Source: Isoetes taiwanensis (taxonomy: Eukaryota; Streptophyta; Lycopodiopsida; Isoetales; Isoetaceae). From it: a DNA stretch of 64,000 bases. A program made the translations under genes and the position numbers. The stretch spans positions 10,418,525-10,482,524 of the forward strand of contig JAJEKV010000030.1 of assembly GCA_021234155.1 (NCBI GenBank). The letters run 5' to 3'. Each line of letters begins with the position of its first letter. Position 1 is the stretch's first letter. Below, one piece after another: positions 35,869-46,818 of this stretch. A model generated the notes under the pieces. It searched no databases and was not told the origin of the DNA. It saw nothing but the letters and a program-made list of their open reading frames with translations.

Positions 35869-36320
35869 CTATCTACCATATCTGTATTGGTATCTACCAT
35901 ATCTGATAAAGACAACCAACATTGACAGCTTACTTGGCATAGAACACTTCGCCATTATTTTCACATAACGTTGCCATGTTAGTGGCTGTGCACAAATGCA
36001 ATCCCCCCTCAACAACTGCTTGAAGTGCAGAGTCCAGAAACACAGATGGCGGTGCATACAAATCAAGATTACAATCCAGCAAAGTAAAAAAAAATGGCCA
36101 ACCATGTTGATCACCAACTGTAATAGTGTTCCAAACCCTTTAACGTAAAAAGCACATGGGCAAACCAAGTTCCCATAACATAATTTAACACTTAATACAT
36201 CAAACTCCTTTTCATGAGTAAGCAAGTAGACCCTTGCATCAGCTTGATCCCCTTTGATATTTAACATAGCTACAGAACCATTCAACTTAATACTGGGAAT
36301 GCATGCTTCCAGAGCAACTG
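35869..36320 (-). pseudogene. Exon-like fragment of unknown gene, minus strand
   Basis: On the minus strand, after a TTTTTTGCAG acceptor-like site near 36,320, the reading is VALEACIPSIKLNGSVAMLN and GDQADARVYLLTHEKEFDVL. It changes frame near 36,110 and continues GDQHGWPFFFTLLDCNLDLY, with ALQAVVEGGLHLCTATNMAT. The composition is that of a real protein, with one frameshift. I could not name the family. It sits between hairpin copy 2 and the palindromic module at 37,742. Confidence 0.45.
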
Positions 36321-37741
36321 CAAAAAACTGAATTGCTCAATACTTGGCTGTCAAACGAGCAAAATGGGCAGGACAAAAAGCCCAATGAAATCAAAAGCGA
36401 TTAATCTATCTCACATTAATGCAATGCCCAAGGTGTTGATTTGCCTCAAATTTCTCGAATCCTTCATGACCGGTCAGTCCAAAGAAACCCATGCATTATT
36501 TACATCCAATCAGTTCAAAGAAACCCATGCATCATCTATGGCATATTTTGAGAGAGTTCCTAGTTGGATTTTTATTCCTTGGATATCGCAAGTAATGCTG
36601 CCAGTTGCGTATCCACTAATTTATGGTAGAGCATCTTATTGCATAATTGTTGACCTTTTTTCTCGATGACCATAATGAAAGGTGCGTCTTCCTCTAAAGA
36701 TGTTCTGTTAGCTACTAGATGTTCTGTTAGCTACTGGTTGTAGTGGGACTTGACCCATTTCTACATTATGGCATTTTCTTCAAAGTACCTTTCCAAGTAC
36801 GTTAGGCATCTAGAGCTACAGTTCGTCTTTTAGCTTCAATTATTTAGAATACAACAAAGTCGTATAGAAGTTTGTCTCAGTTCGGATCTTGATTATTGAT
36901 GAAAGTTCTTGATATCTCACATTTTTTATATAGATCAAATCAGAGAGAAACAATAAACCCGAAATGTCTGTTGCAAAATTACTCTAGGTTTTGAACCTAA
37001 GGCATTTGGGGGAAATAAACTATGCCTAAGGCATTTGGGGAAAATAAACTATGATTGGCACAGCATGCTGGTCCTTTATTTTGATGTCTTAGTTTTGTTG
37101 CAGAAGCTAAAAGGTATTTTGTTGAAGGATGCTGGCCATAATGGGCATAGTTAAATGTCTGTGAACACTGTTATCTTTATATATCCTGGTAATATATGCC
37201 TGGTTTGGATGAGGGTGCTCTATTATTGCCAATAATTTGGTCACTCAAAAAGGAAGAAAGAACGTGTGGCCTATATAGGGGAGGGTCGCCATTTGCAGCG
37301 CCCGTCCATTGGCGGCCATCAAATTTGTTTTTTTTTTTTGTGTTTTTAGGGTTTCCATGACGATTTTGATGGAAGACTCATGCAGCTCCTATGTCGACAA
37401 GTAAGGGCTCCACTTTCACAGCCAAAGAAGATCTTGCCACAGCCATTACATGCATGTGGTTGCACCGATTTCTCAGGGGTTCCCTTCCTTGACTTAATTC
37501 CCAAAAAGCCCTTCGTATTTTTAAAATTCCCAAAATGCCCTTAAATTTTAAATATTTTCCCAAATAGCCCCGTATATTTTATAGTTCTGAAATTCGTGTG
37601 TTTTTTATTTCACAGGTTGCTAAACTCTTTAGCTGCATTTTGGAAGATAAAGGTAGTTCGTTGGCTATAGAGGATTTCGTTTCTAAATGTTCGGGGTTAT
37701 GGTTTTGAATTGACTGTCAAAATATGACTTTGAACTATGAT
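36321..37741. other. Non-coding stretch with several short tandem duplications
   Basis: No gene is seen. Head-to-tail duplications include a 19-bp unit (36,699-36,736, GATGTTCTGTTAGCTACTA), a 29-bp unit (36,996-37,053, CCTAAGGCATTTGGGG...) and an imperfect repeat of AAAGAAACCCATGCAT near 36,480 and 36,517. A poly(T) run lies at about 37,329-37,340. Confidence 0.6.
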
Positions 37742-37800
37742 TTAAGCCACTTCGCCCTCCGGCCATGGAGGGCAACCCTCCGTGCGCAGCACCTTGTTTA
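37742..37800 (+). repeat. Palindromic 3' module, copy 1
   Basis: The module reads AAGCCACTTCGCCCTCC, GGCCATGGAGGGCAACCC, then TCCGTGCGCAGCACCTTG. It includes the hairpin GCCCTCC/GGAGGGC and a small one, GTGC/GCAC, just before CTTG. The same 55 bases recur at 46,375-46,431. GGGCAACCC is the reverse complement of GGGTTGCCC in the hairpin-headed repeats upstream. Confidence 0.8.
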
Positions 37801-38670
37801 TAACAGTTATATTAACTTTGTATGCACGATCCAATTGCGTTCATTTTATCTGTTAGAAATGTGAAATACTATATTACAGCATGAAAATTTGTAGAAGTCC
37901 AGGTTGTCTTCAAAAAAAGGCAAGCTAGGGCATCATAATCCAGAGTCAATGGGCTCTTTGAAGCTGCAGACTACCCTTTTATTTTGGGGTTATGTGATTG
38001 AATGTATTCTCAAATTGATTTAATTGTTCCACGGATTTTGACGTTGCTTTTGCGGGCAACCCATAATGCGACATCACCTTCTTTAGTGTTATCACGTTAT
38101 TATAAAGCCTTTTCCCTAGTATACAGCACTAAGTTTTTAATCAATACGTTTCTTCCATATTTTCTACAACACTAAGTTTTTCTTGCTCTTTTACATTAAA
38201 TTTTTATCATTATCGTATTCTGTATTCTGTTCCATCATGAAACTTGCTCCATATTTAAGCATTTTTTTCATGTTTCTTTCCCTCCATATCCCTGAAAGAA
38301 TGTTCTCCCGGTTCAACATCACAAACCCAAAAGTAAGATGTGTGCATCTCAAATAAACGAAGTGTCCGACAGTTTCTAGACTTCTTATGTGATAAGAGCA
38401 TGACAAAAGAAAATCATTCTCTCTTCTTCTTCATCTCAACAAGCAACCCAATTTCATCTCAAAGCACCCTGCACATGAAGGATTAATCAAGTCAAAGCAA
38501 TACATGTACATGCATGTTATAATTGCTCTTCAATGACCATGTTGCAGATCAGGTTAGATTTCATGCACTCGTGATTTTACATTCAATCCATCTCTCCCTT
38601 AACAATCGTTGTGATATGATATAGTTCAGAATGATGCAGATGATTTAAAACAATTGTTAGTTACATCACT
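37801..38670. other. Unassigned sequence
   Basis: No coding sequence or repeat is recognised. Confidence 0.5.
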
Positions 38671-38808
38671 TTGGACATGTGCACAGGTAAGTTGATTGTA
38701 CTTACTTGGACTAATGTGTTGCCTAGTTACGTCTCTATTTTTGGACGTGTGCACAGGTAAGTTGATTGTACTTACTTGGAATAATGTGTTGCCTATTATT
38801 AAATATTC
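38671..38808. repeat. 70-bp tandem duplication
   Basis: Both units begin TTGGACATGTGCACAGG (second copy TTGGACGTGTGCACAGG) and continue TAAGTTGATTGTACTTACTT. They are offset by exactly 70 bases. Confidence 0.85.
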
Positions 38809-38934
38809 ATTGCTATTACAGATGGTTCAATAACGGATTTAAACTGTTTGAATGAGTTGTACATTCTTCAATTAATGACTGATTTTATATAGGATAATAT
38901 GCATCATATATAAGATACACGCACGATTCAAGTG

Positions 38935-40290
38935 CTTACCTCTGTGACTATTCATAATCTCAAAAAGGGTCAATTTTAAACAAACAAATAGACTGAGATG
39001 CCTACAAAAATTCCATAATTTCATGCAAATTCATACTTTATAACAACAGCGTCAGACAAATGTCATCATGGTGCAGAGCACCGTCAAGTCATGGAGATTT
39101 GTGCAGACACAACAGAGCCAGTTCATATTTCATGTAGCTTATCGTTCAAAAGATTCATGTGAAGACTACTTTGATTATGTTTCTCCTGGTGATCAAATGC
39201 TGTCTAATGCAAATGCCTTCATTGCAACTGAGCCAATGCTATGTAGTATGAATATAGAGGATCCAGAGATTCCATCATTAGACAGCTCTTTGCTTCCTGT
39301 TATACAATCAGATTTATCTTCATCCAGCCAGCCATTTACAAACAACAAAGTGACATTTAGCTAAAATTTACAAACTACAAAAGATCCACCCACTAATCTG
39401 ATATGTTGATCACTTATTCTAGCAAGATGCACATTACCCCTGTGACTACTCAGAAAGGGTCAATTTTAAGCAAACAAATAGACTAAGATGCCTACAAAAG
39501 TTCCATAATTTCAAGCGAAATCATACATTGTAACAACAACATTAGACAAATATCATCATGTTGCAAAGCACCATCAAGTCGTGGAGATTTGTGCAGACAC
39601 AACAGAGCCAGTTCATATTTCATGTAGATCACAATGAGCTCACCGTTCAGAAGATTCATGAAGACTACTTTGATTATGTTTCTCATTATGATCAAATGCT
39701 GTCTAATGCGAATGCCTTCATTGCAACTGAGCCAATGCTATGTAGTATGAATACAGAGGATCCAGACATTCTATCATTGGACGACTCTTTGCTTCCTGTT
39801 ATACAATCAAATTTATCTTCATCCAGCCAGCCATTTACAAACAACAAAATGAAACTTAGCTACAATCACAAACTACAAAAGGCCCACCCACTAATCTGAT
39901 ATATTGACCACCGATTCTAGCAAGTTCAATCAAGGGAAAGAAAACCTGCAAAACTATCAAATGTGACCCAAAAAAGGTTTCTATGCATTCAGACATAGAC
40001 CTATTCGTGGAGATTTGTGCAGACACAACAGAGCCAGTTCATATTTCATGTAGATCACAATGAGAATATTGATGTCCTTAAAGGCGCAGCTTACCGTTCA
40101 GAAGATTCATGTGAAGACTACTTTGATTATGTTTCACTGAGCCAATGCTATGTAGTATGAATACAGAGGATCCAGACATTCCATATTGGACGACTCTTTA
40201 CTTCCTGTTATACAATCAGATTTATCTTCATCCAGCCAGCCATTTACAAACAACAAAGTGACTCTTAGCTACAATTACAAACTACAAAAG
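38935..40290 (+). repeat. Three-unit tandem array with conserved coding-like core
   Basis: Three successive copies, offset by about 489 and 426 bp, share GGAGATTTGTGCAGACACAA and the sequence around it. Units 1 (39,068-39,364) and 2 (39,558-39,899) keep open frames starting M(V/L)QST(V/I)KSWRFVQTQQ and ending SSSSQPFTNNK. They differ by in-frame gaps as well as substitutions. Unit 3 is shorter: the ATG is lost and the frame breaks, reopening at 40,186. The common peptide includes ANAFIATEPMLCSMN and SLLPVIQS. I know no family like it. The array could be a tandem gene family of small proteins or a non-coding satellite-like repeat with fortuitous frames. Confidence 0.6.
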
Positions 40291-41367
40291 AACCTTGCTA
40301 CGCTTGCCCTTCTTAGCTCGGTCTCGGCTGTTCTATTGAGCATGGCGGTCTGCCGGTCTGAACAGACCAGACTCCAATAAAAAATACCCAGCCAAAGAAG
40401 TCAGTATAACGACCAAATCACGAATCTTGAAAACCCTTACAGAAGTAGCTTATGATGCCAATGCAATGGGATAACTAAACCAAATTAAAAATAAACGAAT
40501 TGAGAGAGCTCAGAGGGAGCTGCAAAGTTTCACAGAATCAGAAAAAAAAATTGAAATACCTACAGTATGACTCTTTGCTCTTGAAGGTTTATAAAAACGT
40601 GAGAAAACAGAAGTTTGCATTTTCAGGCAAATCTGCAAAGAAGCGGATACCTTAAATCCTGACCTAAATCGAACCTGCAGATGCCGTAGAAGACCTAAAA
40701 TTCCCACGCAGGAACCCTATTTATCCCACAGACAAAAAGCTGTCTAAGAAAAGCAAATGAGTCCTTATAAGGGCAACAACAGAAAGCGTAAATTATTAAA
40801 AGGGTCGGTTGGTTAATTATACCACACGTGTCTGAGGGCATGTGCTGTATGGCTTATCAAGACATATGGCCGACATAATTTATGGAAACATAATATAGGG
40901 CTGGCTCGCTTGGCCGGCCCTCCAATTCTCAAAGTTGTAAGTGCTATTTTTAATTGATTTCACCTTCAATTTTTCAAGTTGTACATCCCTAATATATAAT
41001 TGTAATACAGGGCCAGTCTAAGAATTTCTAAAAAAAATGGCTTCCTTTAAATTGTACATATGGAGGGCTCTTGCAGTTTTGAAGGTGCCAGGCCTCCTTT
41101 AAATTGTACACGTGTATCATATGGAGGGCTCTTGCAGTTTTGAAGGTGCCACTAGGATAGAGAGTTCACTAGAAGATGCTTAGGATTTTTGGAGGAAGTT
41201 CTAGATGATTCTTCCGAGTTAATCAAAGGGGAAGGTGGCAGTGGCCCACCGAAATTTGCTGCGCCAAGCTCCATGATTCATCCGCGGCCAGCATCATTCA
41301 AGAGCTGGTCTGCTCTAAGAACCCTCCCGGTTGAAGTAGAGAAGAGGAGGATAACCCTCCTCTTGAG
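40291..41367. other. Unassigned sequence
   Basis: No gene is recognised. Near 41,055-41,150 a 50-bp sequence (TATGGAGGGCTCTTGCAG and flank) is repeated after about 60 bases. A GC-rich patch (GGCCGGCCC) lies near 40,911. Confidence 0.45.
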
Positions 41368-41427
41368 ATGATTATGGCAGATAACCCTCGAGGCCGGCAG
41401 GCCGAGAGGGTTATCTGCCATAATCAT
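41368..41427. repeat. Perfect 22-bp inverted repeat, 16-base spacer
   Basis: Left arm 41,368-41,389 (ATGATTATGGCAGATA then ACCCTC) is the exact reverse complement of 41,406-41,427. The spacer contains GGCC twice and can extend the stem. Several GATAATC/GATTATC motifs lie within the next 200 bases (about 41,470, 41,489, 41,515, 41,537, 41,600). Confidence 0.9.
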
Positions 41428-41837
41428 CGAGAGGGGAGGGTTGGCCTCCCTTAAACATCTGGTGGAGGGGATTATCACCATGGATTTGATAATCTCCTCA
41501 ATCTCAGCCGTGGAGTTGATAATCACTCAGCAGCAATGGATTATCAGAAATAACCTCTGCTACCAAGATGCTGATTTAAGGGTGGAGATTGTTGCGATCA
41601 GATAATCCCACGACACCAGATATTTAAGATTCGCCGGAGATGATGGAGGTTTGATTAGGCCTAATGAGTATTGATAAGAAAATGGCCAGAACCCTGACAA
41701 ATAGAGATGTTTGGGAGACATTAGGGTAGTGTAGCATCAAACATCTGGGGGAGGGTTTTCAGGCAGTGGTTTGGACTATGATTTTCGTATAGTATTGTAT
41801 AAAAAATGGTATAATTTGCCATGTGGGAGGAGCTTGA

Positions 41838-42717
41838 GTGTTTTTTGCTATTTTGGGTGGTTTGGAACTCCCTGTTTGCATGGATTTTTTTGCAAAGGCT
41901 CAATTGGAGAAAGCCAAATTTGGAAGGCATGAGCCAATTGCTGTCCTGCCCTGTGATGTGTGTACAGAGGGCGCCGTCTGGGAGAGGGAGGCCAACGCAT
42001 CGGTCTGTTGCAGACGAAGTAGTCTGCTTTCTCCTGTCATAGTAGCGCTGAAGGATTCTTGTTGGCTGAGCCGATTGCAGGAGCTTGGAGGACGATGGAG
42101 GATGTTGGTACATGTGGGCACCGGGAAAGCCTATCACAAATTCTAGTCTTCTTGCAGAAAAGAGCTTCCCAAATCCGGGATTGCTACAGAAGTATGAGAT
42201 AAAGAACAGAGGTACGAATGCTGCAGAGTTTTTGGGCTTGAATAGCAAGTTTCGAGACGAAAAATCGAAAGGTTCTTGTGATAAAGAATACAGAAGCTGG
42301 AAGGAGATTTTTGTGTTTAAAGAGCTCCATTTTCTGCGCAGAAGCAACTCCGCAAGCGAATCAGAGAAACCCGTCTCCCCAGTCTGGGATCCATGGCTAG
42401 GAAGATCAGAATCTGACTCAAATTCTGGGTGGTCAAAGAAAGATTCTTTAAAGCTTGGAAAATACAGAATGCTAGCTGATATAGTGTGCTAAGGCTGATT
42501 CACATACGATTCAGGGCAGAATGTCTCCGGCGAGAATGGGTTCTCCAAAATATTCTCCTCCAAGATCTGGAAGCAGCATAGCCACGCGCGGAGTATTTGG
42601 GGCCGATTTGGGGCCAAGCAAGCTCCAGAGGTCGATGCAACAAGCAGTCAGAAAAGAAGATCTGCAGAGATATTTGAAAAGGCCATGCTGTTTTGCCTAC
42701 CAAGGCTTATGTAATTC
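41838..42717 (+). pseudogene. Broken or mis-assembled gene of unknown function, serine-rich
   Basis: Frames 41,838-42,146 and 42,085-42,492 overlap and are both protein-like. The second includes RSWKEIFVFKELHFLRRSNS, SEKPVSPVWDPWLGRSESDS and WSKKDSLKLGK. After two in-frame stops 42,490-42,498, the same frame stays open from 42,499 to the stop at 42,712. There it reads IFSSKIWKQHSHARSIWGRF and closes with KAMLFCLPRL. The continuous frame, basic C-terminal part and downstream poly(A) signal suggest one real gene with a damaged junction; the stop-containing gap is too short for a usual intron. I do not know the family. Sequencing error is possible. Confidence 0.45.
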
Positions 42718-42852
42718 CTTTCCTGTAATGATGTTGTGGTTTTAGACCATTGAAGGTGCACCATTGGAAAAATTTGTCTCGCTTTAGTTGTAAATGACGT
42801 GGGCCATCGATCTGATACAATGCCAGGAATATTCCCCACATCGATGGCTTAC

Positions 42853-42858
42853 AATAAA
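42853..42858 (+). terminator. Canonical polyadenylation signal
   Basis: AATAAA lies about 140 bases after the end of the preceding reading frame and is the best candidate for its 3' processing. Confidence 0.5.
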
Positions 42859-43757
42859 AGATGAACTAAACGCTATAATACTTGGCTTTACTTGGCTTTA
42901 TTGTATTCCTTCATTCACCCATTCAATCTAGAATTGTGCCACTCAATCAAATTTAACCATAATGCACTAAGAATAATTTCTTAGCTAATCTCACTTCATC
43001 AAAATCACATGACTTAAGAAGTGCCAATAAAACCCAAGGGGGACACATATAAATATTATGTAGAGGTTCTTGGTAAAATGTGATGGAAATAACATGGAGA
43101 TGAATTTCTCAATGAAGTGAAACCATAAAAGAGCTTGCTTTTAATAATGGAGATGCAAATGTATATTAAGTAATCGAGAGTGGTTGCAATACATTATTCT
43201 AACTTTTATTCTATGTAAAATTGAAATATTCTACGTGAAATTGAAAGATATGAGTCATTTTATATTGTATATGTAGTTCCATATTATTGTATATGCTATT
43301 TCATATTACTTTCATTGGAAAATGTAAGGGGGTGATTTTTTAATTCACATACTCAAAAAAGCATGTGGGCGACACATGTGCTGCACAGGTGCTGACTGCC
43401 CTTCATTGCCCTTCAAACTGCCCTTCATTGCCCTTCCATAGCCCTTCATTGCCCTTCAAAAAATCATGAGTGTTTTCTATTATATAAAGGATATAATGAG
43501 CATATTAGTGATGCAAATGATGATGACAATAAATTATTTGGTGAAGGTGCTTATATGTGCTGTGATGGTCAAAAAACTGGGTAGGTCAATAAAAAAGTTA
43601 CCCAAGGCATATCTTCTTTTCTTATTGAAAATACCATATTCCGTGTAACTTCTCAAGATAAAAAGCATAATGACCGCGGCAAATTCTTGTATCTATAAAC
43701 TTGCCACAATTCATTTCGTATTGCAGAAGGGTATTCTCGCAATGGTTAGAACTAAGA
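42859..43757. other. AT-rich spacer with GCCCTTCATT repeats
   Basis: No gene is recognised. At about 43,398-43,462 the motif GCCCTTCATT/GCCCTTCAAA is repeated six to seven times in succession, a small degenerate tandem array. Confidence 0.6.
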
Positions 43758-43930
43758 TTTTTGGGTTGCCCCTAAGGGGGCAAACCCTCGTTTGTATGGG
43801 TTTGTGGCATATCCTAAGTATATGCTGGAATATACATAGAATATGCTGGTGACTGCTAAAAACCTGCTGTTCCCTGTAAACTGGCGGTTACCTGCGTGCT
43901 GGATCAAGGATGTTTCAACCGGGTAACTGG
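43758..43930 (+). repeat. Hairpin-headed repeat, copy 3
   Basis: It starts TTTTTGGGTTGCCCC, then TAAGGGGGCAAACCC. Internal steps and the tail CTGTAAACTGGCGGTTACC and AACCGGGTAACTGG match the other copies. Unassigned coding-like frames follow from 44,179 on the same strand. Confidence 0.87.
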
Positions 43931-44178
43931 TTGACTGACGCTCCAATCTGATGATGCAAATGCAAATGAAAGCGAGTAAATGGTGGTAGATCGGGGCTTG
44001 CACGTAGGGGGTTTTTGGTCATAAATCATGAGTTATCAGTGGAACTCATGCTTTGTGTTATGGAGGATGCGTGATGCTTTTTCCAGAAGCCCATGGAGGA
44101 GAAGTTGGCGTAATCATGCAATTCAGGCATGGCACTCGAAGGTTATGCCTGCAAGATGTTAACTAGGGAGACCATGGG

Positions 44179-44587
44179 TTGGAGAGATTACTTAAATCAT
44201 GTGTGCCGGATAAGATGAGAGCTTTTTCCAAGTTTGTGGTCGAGCTCTTTTCTCCGACACACATCCGCATGCAAAGGGATGAGAAATACCTCAATGGAAT
44301 GATATCGAAGAAAACAGGGGTGGAAATGCCTTATCCGCTATTGCCCCCCGCTTTTATGATAAGCTCAAGGGAAATCCGCCTTGCGAAGTTTACCCCTGTT
44401 TTCTACTTATCCGAAGTCTTGGGACTACATACGCCCATATAACTTAGAACTACGAATTTTATCTAAAATGGGAAAAAATCACAATAAGAATCACAACAAA
44501 AGGGCTTTATCGGCATTCGATAAAGGGAAGATCATCGTTTGGAAACCTCGTTCAAACTTGCTTTCCGACATGTATTCCCAGGCATGA
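44179..44587 (+). pseudogene. Coding-like fragment, unknown family
   Basis: Two overlapping frames (44,179-44,442 and 44,381-44,587) read MRAFSKFVVELFSPTHIRMQ, REIRLAKFTPVFYLSEVLGL and, after a frame change, GKIIVWKPRSNLLSDMYSQA. They look like a protein with one shift near 44,420, but I cannot assign them. They lie downstream of hairpin copy 3 in the same way the PPR, GIL1 and polymerase fragments follow copies 1, 2 and 4. Confidence 0.35.
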
Positions 44588-46374
44588 GAAAGGAATATTG
44601 AGAGAAGGAATATTGAGAGAAGTAAGATCGAGAATAGGAGGTTTCCATCGCCATAGTCGCATGCAATAATTATAACCAGAGTAATCTTTTTAAAAATGGC
44701 GATAGCATAAAAAACCCAGGAAAATCTTATTTGTTGATTCCATCGCAGTAGCTGCTTACAAACCAGCCTTCTAGTCCAAATGCAATGGCCTCGATAATGA
44801 GCTCAAACTTGAGCTTGAGCTTATAGCATCGGAGAGGAACAGAGCAAAAAGTTCTGAGAGATGCTCTATTTGTTGAGTCTAAAGGCGATCATAGACCGGA
44901 GTGGGCGTCCGATGGAGACCATGGAGTTTGCTTCGGCATCTCAAAAAAAAAAGGGAAAGCATGAATGAATCTAAGCGCATCATCAAGGTTCTTTGCCTTT
45001 GCATAATAATCTGGAACCTGTACAGATGCATGAGGTGGATCACCTGTTCAAAACAAAGATTTCATCAGAGATTCTCATTCAATAAGTTAAATAGAAGAGT
45101 GGATCTACCTTATTTGAAAGCGCCGAACTCCATCGCTCATTGCTTAAGATCCCTTTCTTTTTGGAAATCCAGGCGGTTTGAAGTCTCGATTTATAAGGAA
45201 GTAGACATGCATTGAGACATGCAAAAGGCGAAATGGACATGCAAGGCTAGTACACATGCGGTACTGCATGGAGCGATTGGTGATCGGAGGAAGCCGCCAT
45301 AGCTGCAGCTTCAATTCTGAATGCACCGGAACAGGACTCGTCGCCATGGCCATGGCGCCCCAGGTGACAAATGAAAAAGCGTAAGGCCCATCACTCCTTG
45401 CCGGTTTAAATCTTGCCGCCACCGGACCTCCCCATCATTTTTTTTCGTATCTCGACAACCCCGATAAGGTCTTTTTATTCTTTGCACGAGTCTACCTACC
45501 CCCGCTTCTTTTTTATGGTGATAACTTTTTAAGGCAAGATTTCCAATTTAAACAATGTTAGGTTTCCACGTAAAGTTGTTTTATGGTCCTAGTGGATGTT
45601 GACATGTATTTTTGGCCGAGGTGGAGGTATGAATCCCCCTAGCCGTTTTTTCCAAATTATCCCTCTATAGAGGTTGGTGTTTTTTTCTACTAATCCCCCT
45701 TGCCTTAATGGGTTAAGGGCATTGGTCCCAATGTTTAGGGGCTTTAGTTTGAGGGCTCAATCGCGTATGTGGTATTAGGCCCCCCTTGGAGGTGGTGGTA
45801 TGATCTTTTTGTATGTTTTTGGTGCCCCTCTATTCATGGTGGAGGTACGAGTCGCCCCATGAATAGATTGGCTACCTATGTAATATTCTTTTATGTTCTA
45901 TATATCTTGTTGCCTAGCCTTAGTGGTTATGGTGTTTAGGTAAGGGGCATGCCTCAAGGTTAGTGATCATGGTTTCAAACCTTTATTATGTATGATACAC
46001 TTGGTGGAGGTAAGGAGGTAAGAGTCCCCAAGTGCTATGGCTATGTTAGTGCTATTGTTGCAGTCAAAGTGCAAATAATCCTTCTGCTCCAAATTTCTTG
46101 GTTTTGGTAATAGATGGTTTTAGAGGTGAACATTTGAGATCAATGCACAATCCAATTAATGTTATTGAGGGGAATTGAATTGACAATATTGTATTGTGTT
46201 TCATACATGTGTTCATGGATGATTGACATATTATATAGAAAAACAATCCTAAGTGCAAGTGCTTCCTAAGGCCAATGGCATTATGGGGCATGAAGCATTC
46301 ATTCTATGTGCCTCCAAATGACATGTCAGCAACACGAGTAACATGGTTATTCATAAAGGCCCAAAAGCAGGAGG
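44588..46374. other. Unassigned sequence
   Basis: No coding sequence is supported. A 104-codon frame at 44,901-45,215 has no recognisable features. Confidence 0.45.
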
Positions 46375-46431
46375 AGTTAAGCCACTTCACCCTCTGGCCA
46401 TGGAAGGCAACCCTCTGTGCGCAGCACCTTG
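46375..46431 (+). repeat. Palindromic 3' module, copy 2
   Basis: It reads AAGCCACTTCACCCTCTGG, CCATGGAAGGCAACCCTC, then TGTGCGCAGCACCTTG, nearly identical to 37,742-37,800. It is abutted directly by the poly(T) tail of the following minus-strand LINE, so the LINE inserted exactly at or inside its right edge. Confidence 0.82.
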
Positions 46432-46818
46432 TTTTTTTTTTTTTTTTTTTTTGAAGAATATAGGAATATATTAAACCACTAGAATGTGATCAAGTACAAT
46501 GATAAGTGTGGTGCTAAGAAATGAAGTGCCCATCATGATTCACAATCTGTAGGAATGTCGGACCAAATTTCCCGCTTAACTGTGCCAGACAAGCTTGAGA
46601 CTTGGTAAGCCTGCCACAACTTATGCCTCAAGATCGGAACCAACCGAAAAGGGCTAAGCACTGCATTCTGGAAGACCTTCGCTCTCCGTCTTTTCCAAAT
46701 CAACCACAGAAGCCAAGCTCTGCATAAATGGAACGCCTACTGCTTGGCCACTGACCAACTGCTAGGAAAGACTCCCATGAGAAGCTTCTGACTGCACAGT
46801 GAAGACCCAAAGAGGGCT

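Noticed and set aside
41721-42347. 208-codon minus-strand open frame as a gene
   Set aside because: It mirrors plus-strand frames with better codon character and a downstream poly(A) signal; its peptide has no recognisable features.
32496-43745. Identical 17-mer in opposite orientation just before hairpin copies 2 and 3 (32,496-32,512 and 43,729-43,745)
   Set aside because: One such match is not very unlikely by chance in 64 kb, and the surrounding bases do not extend it.
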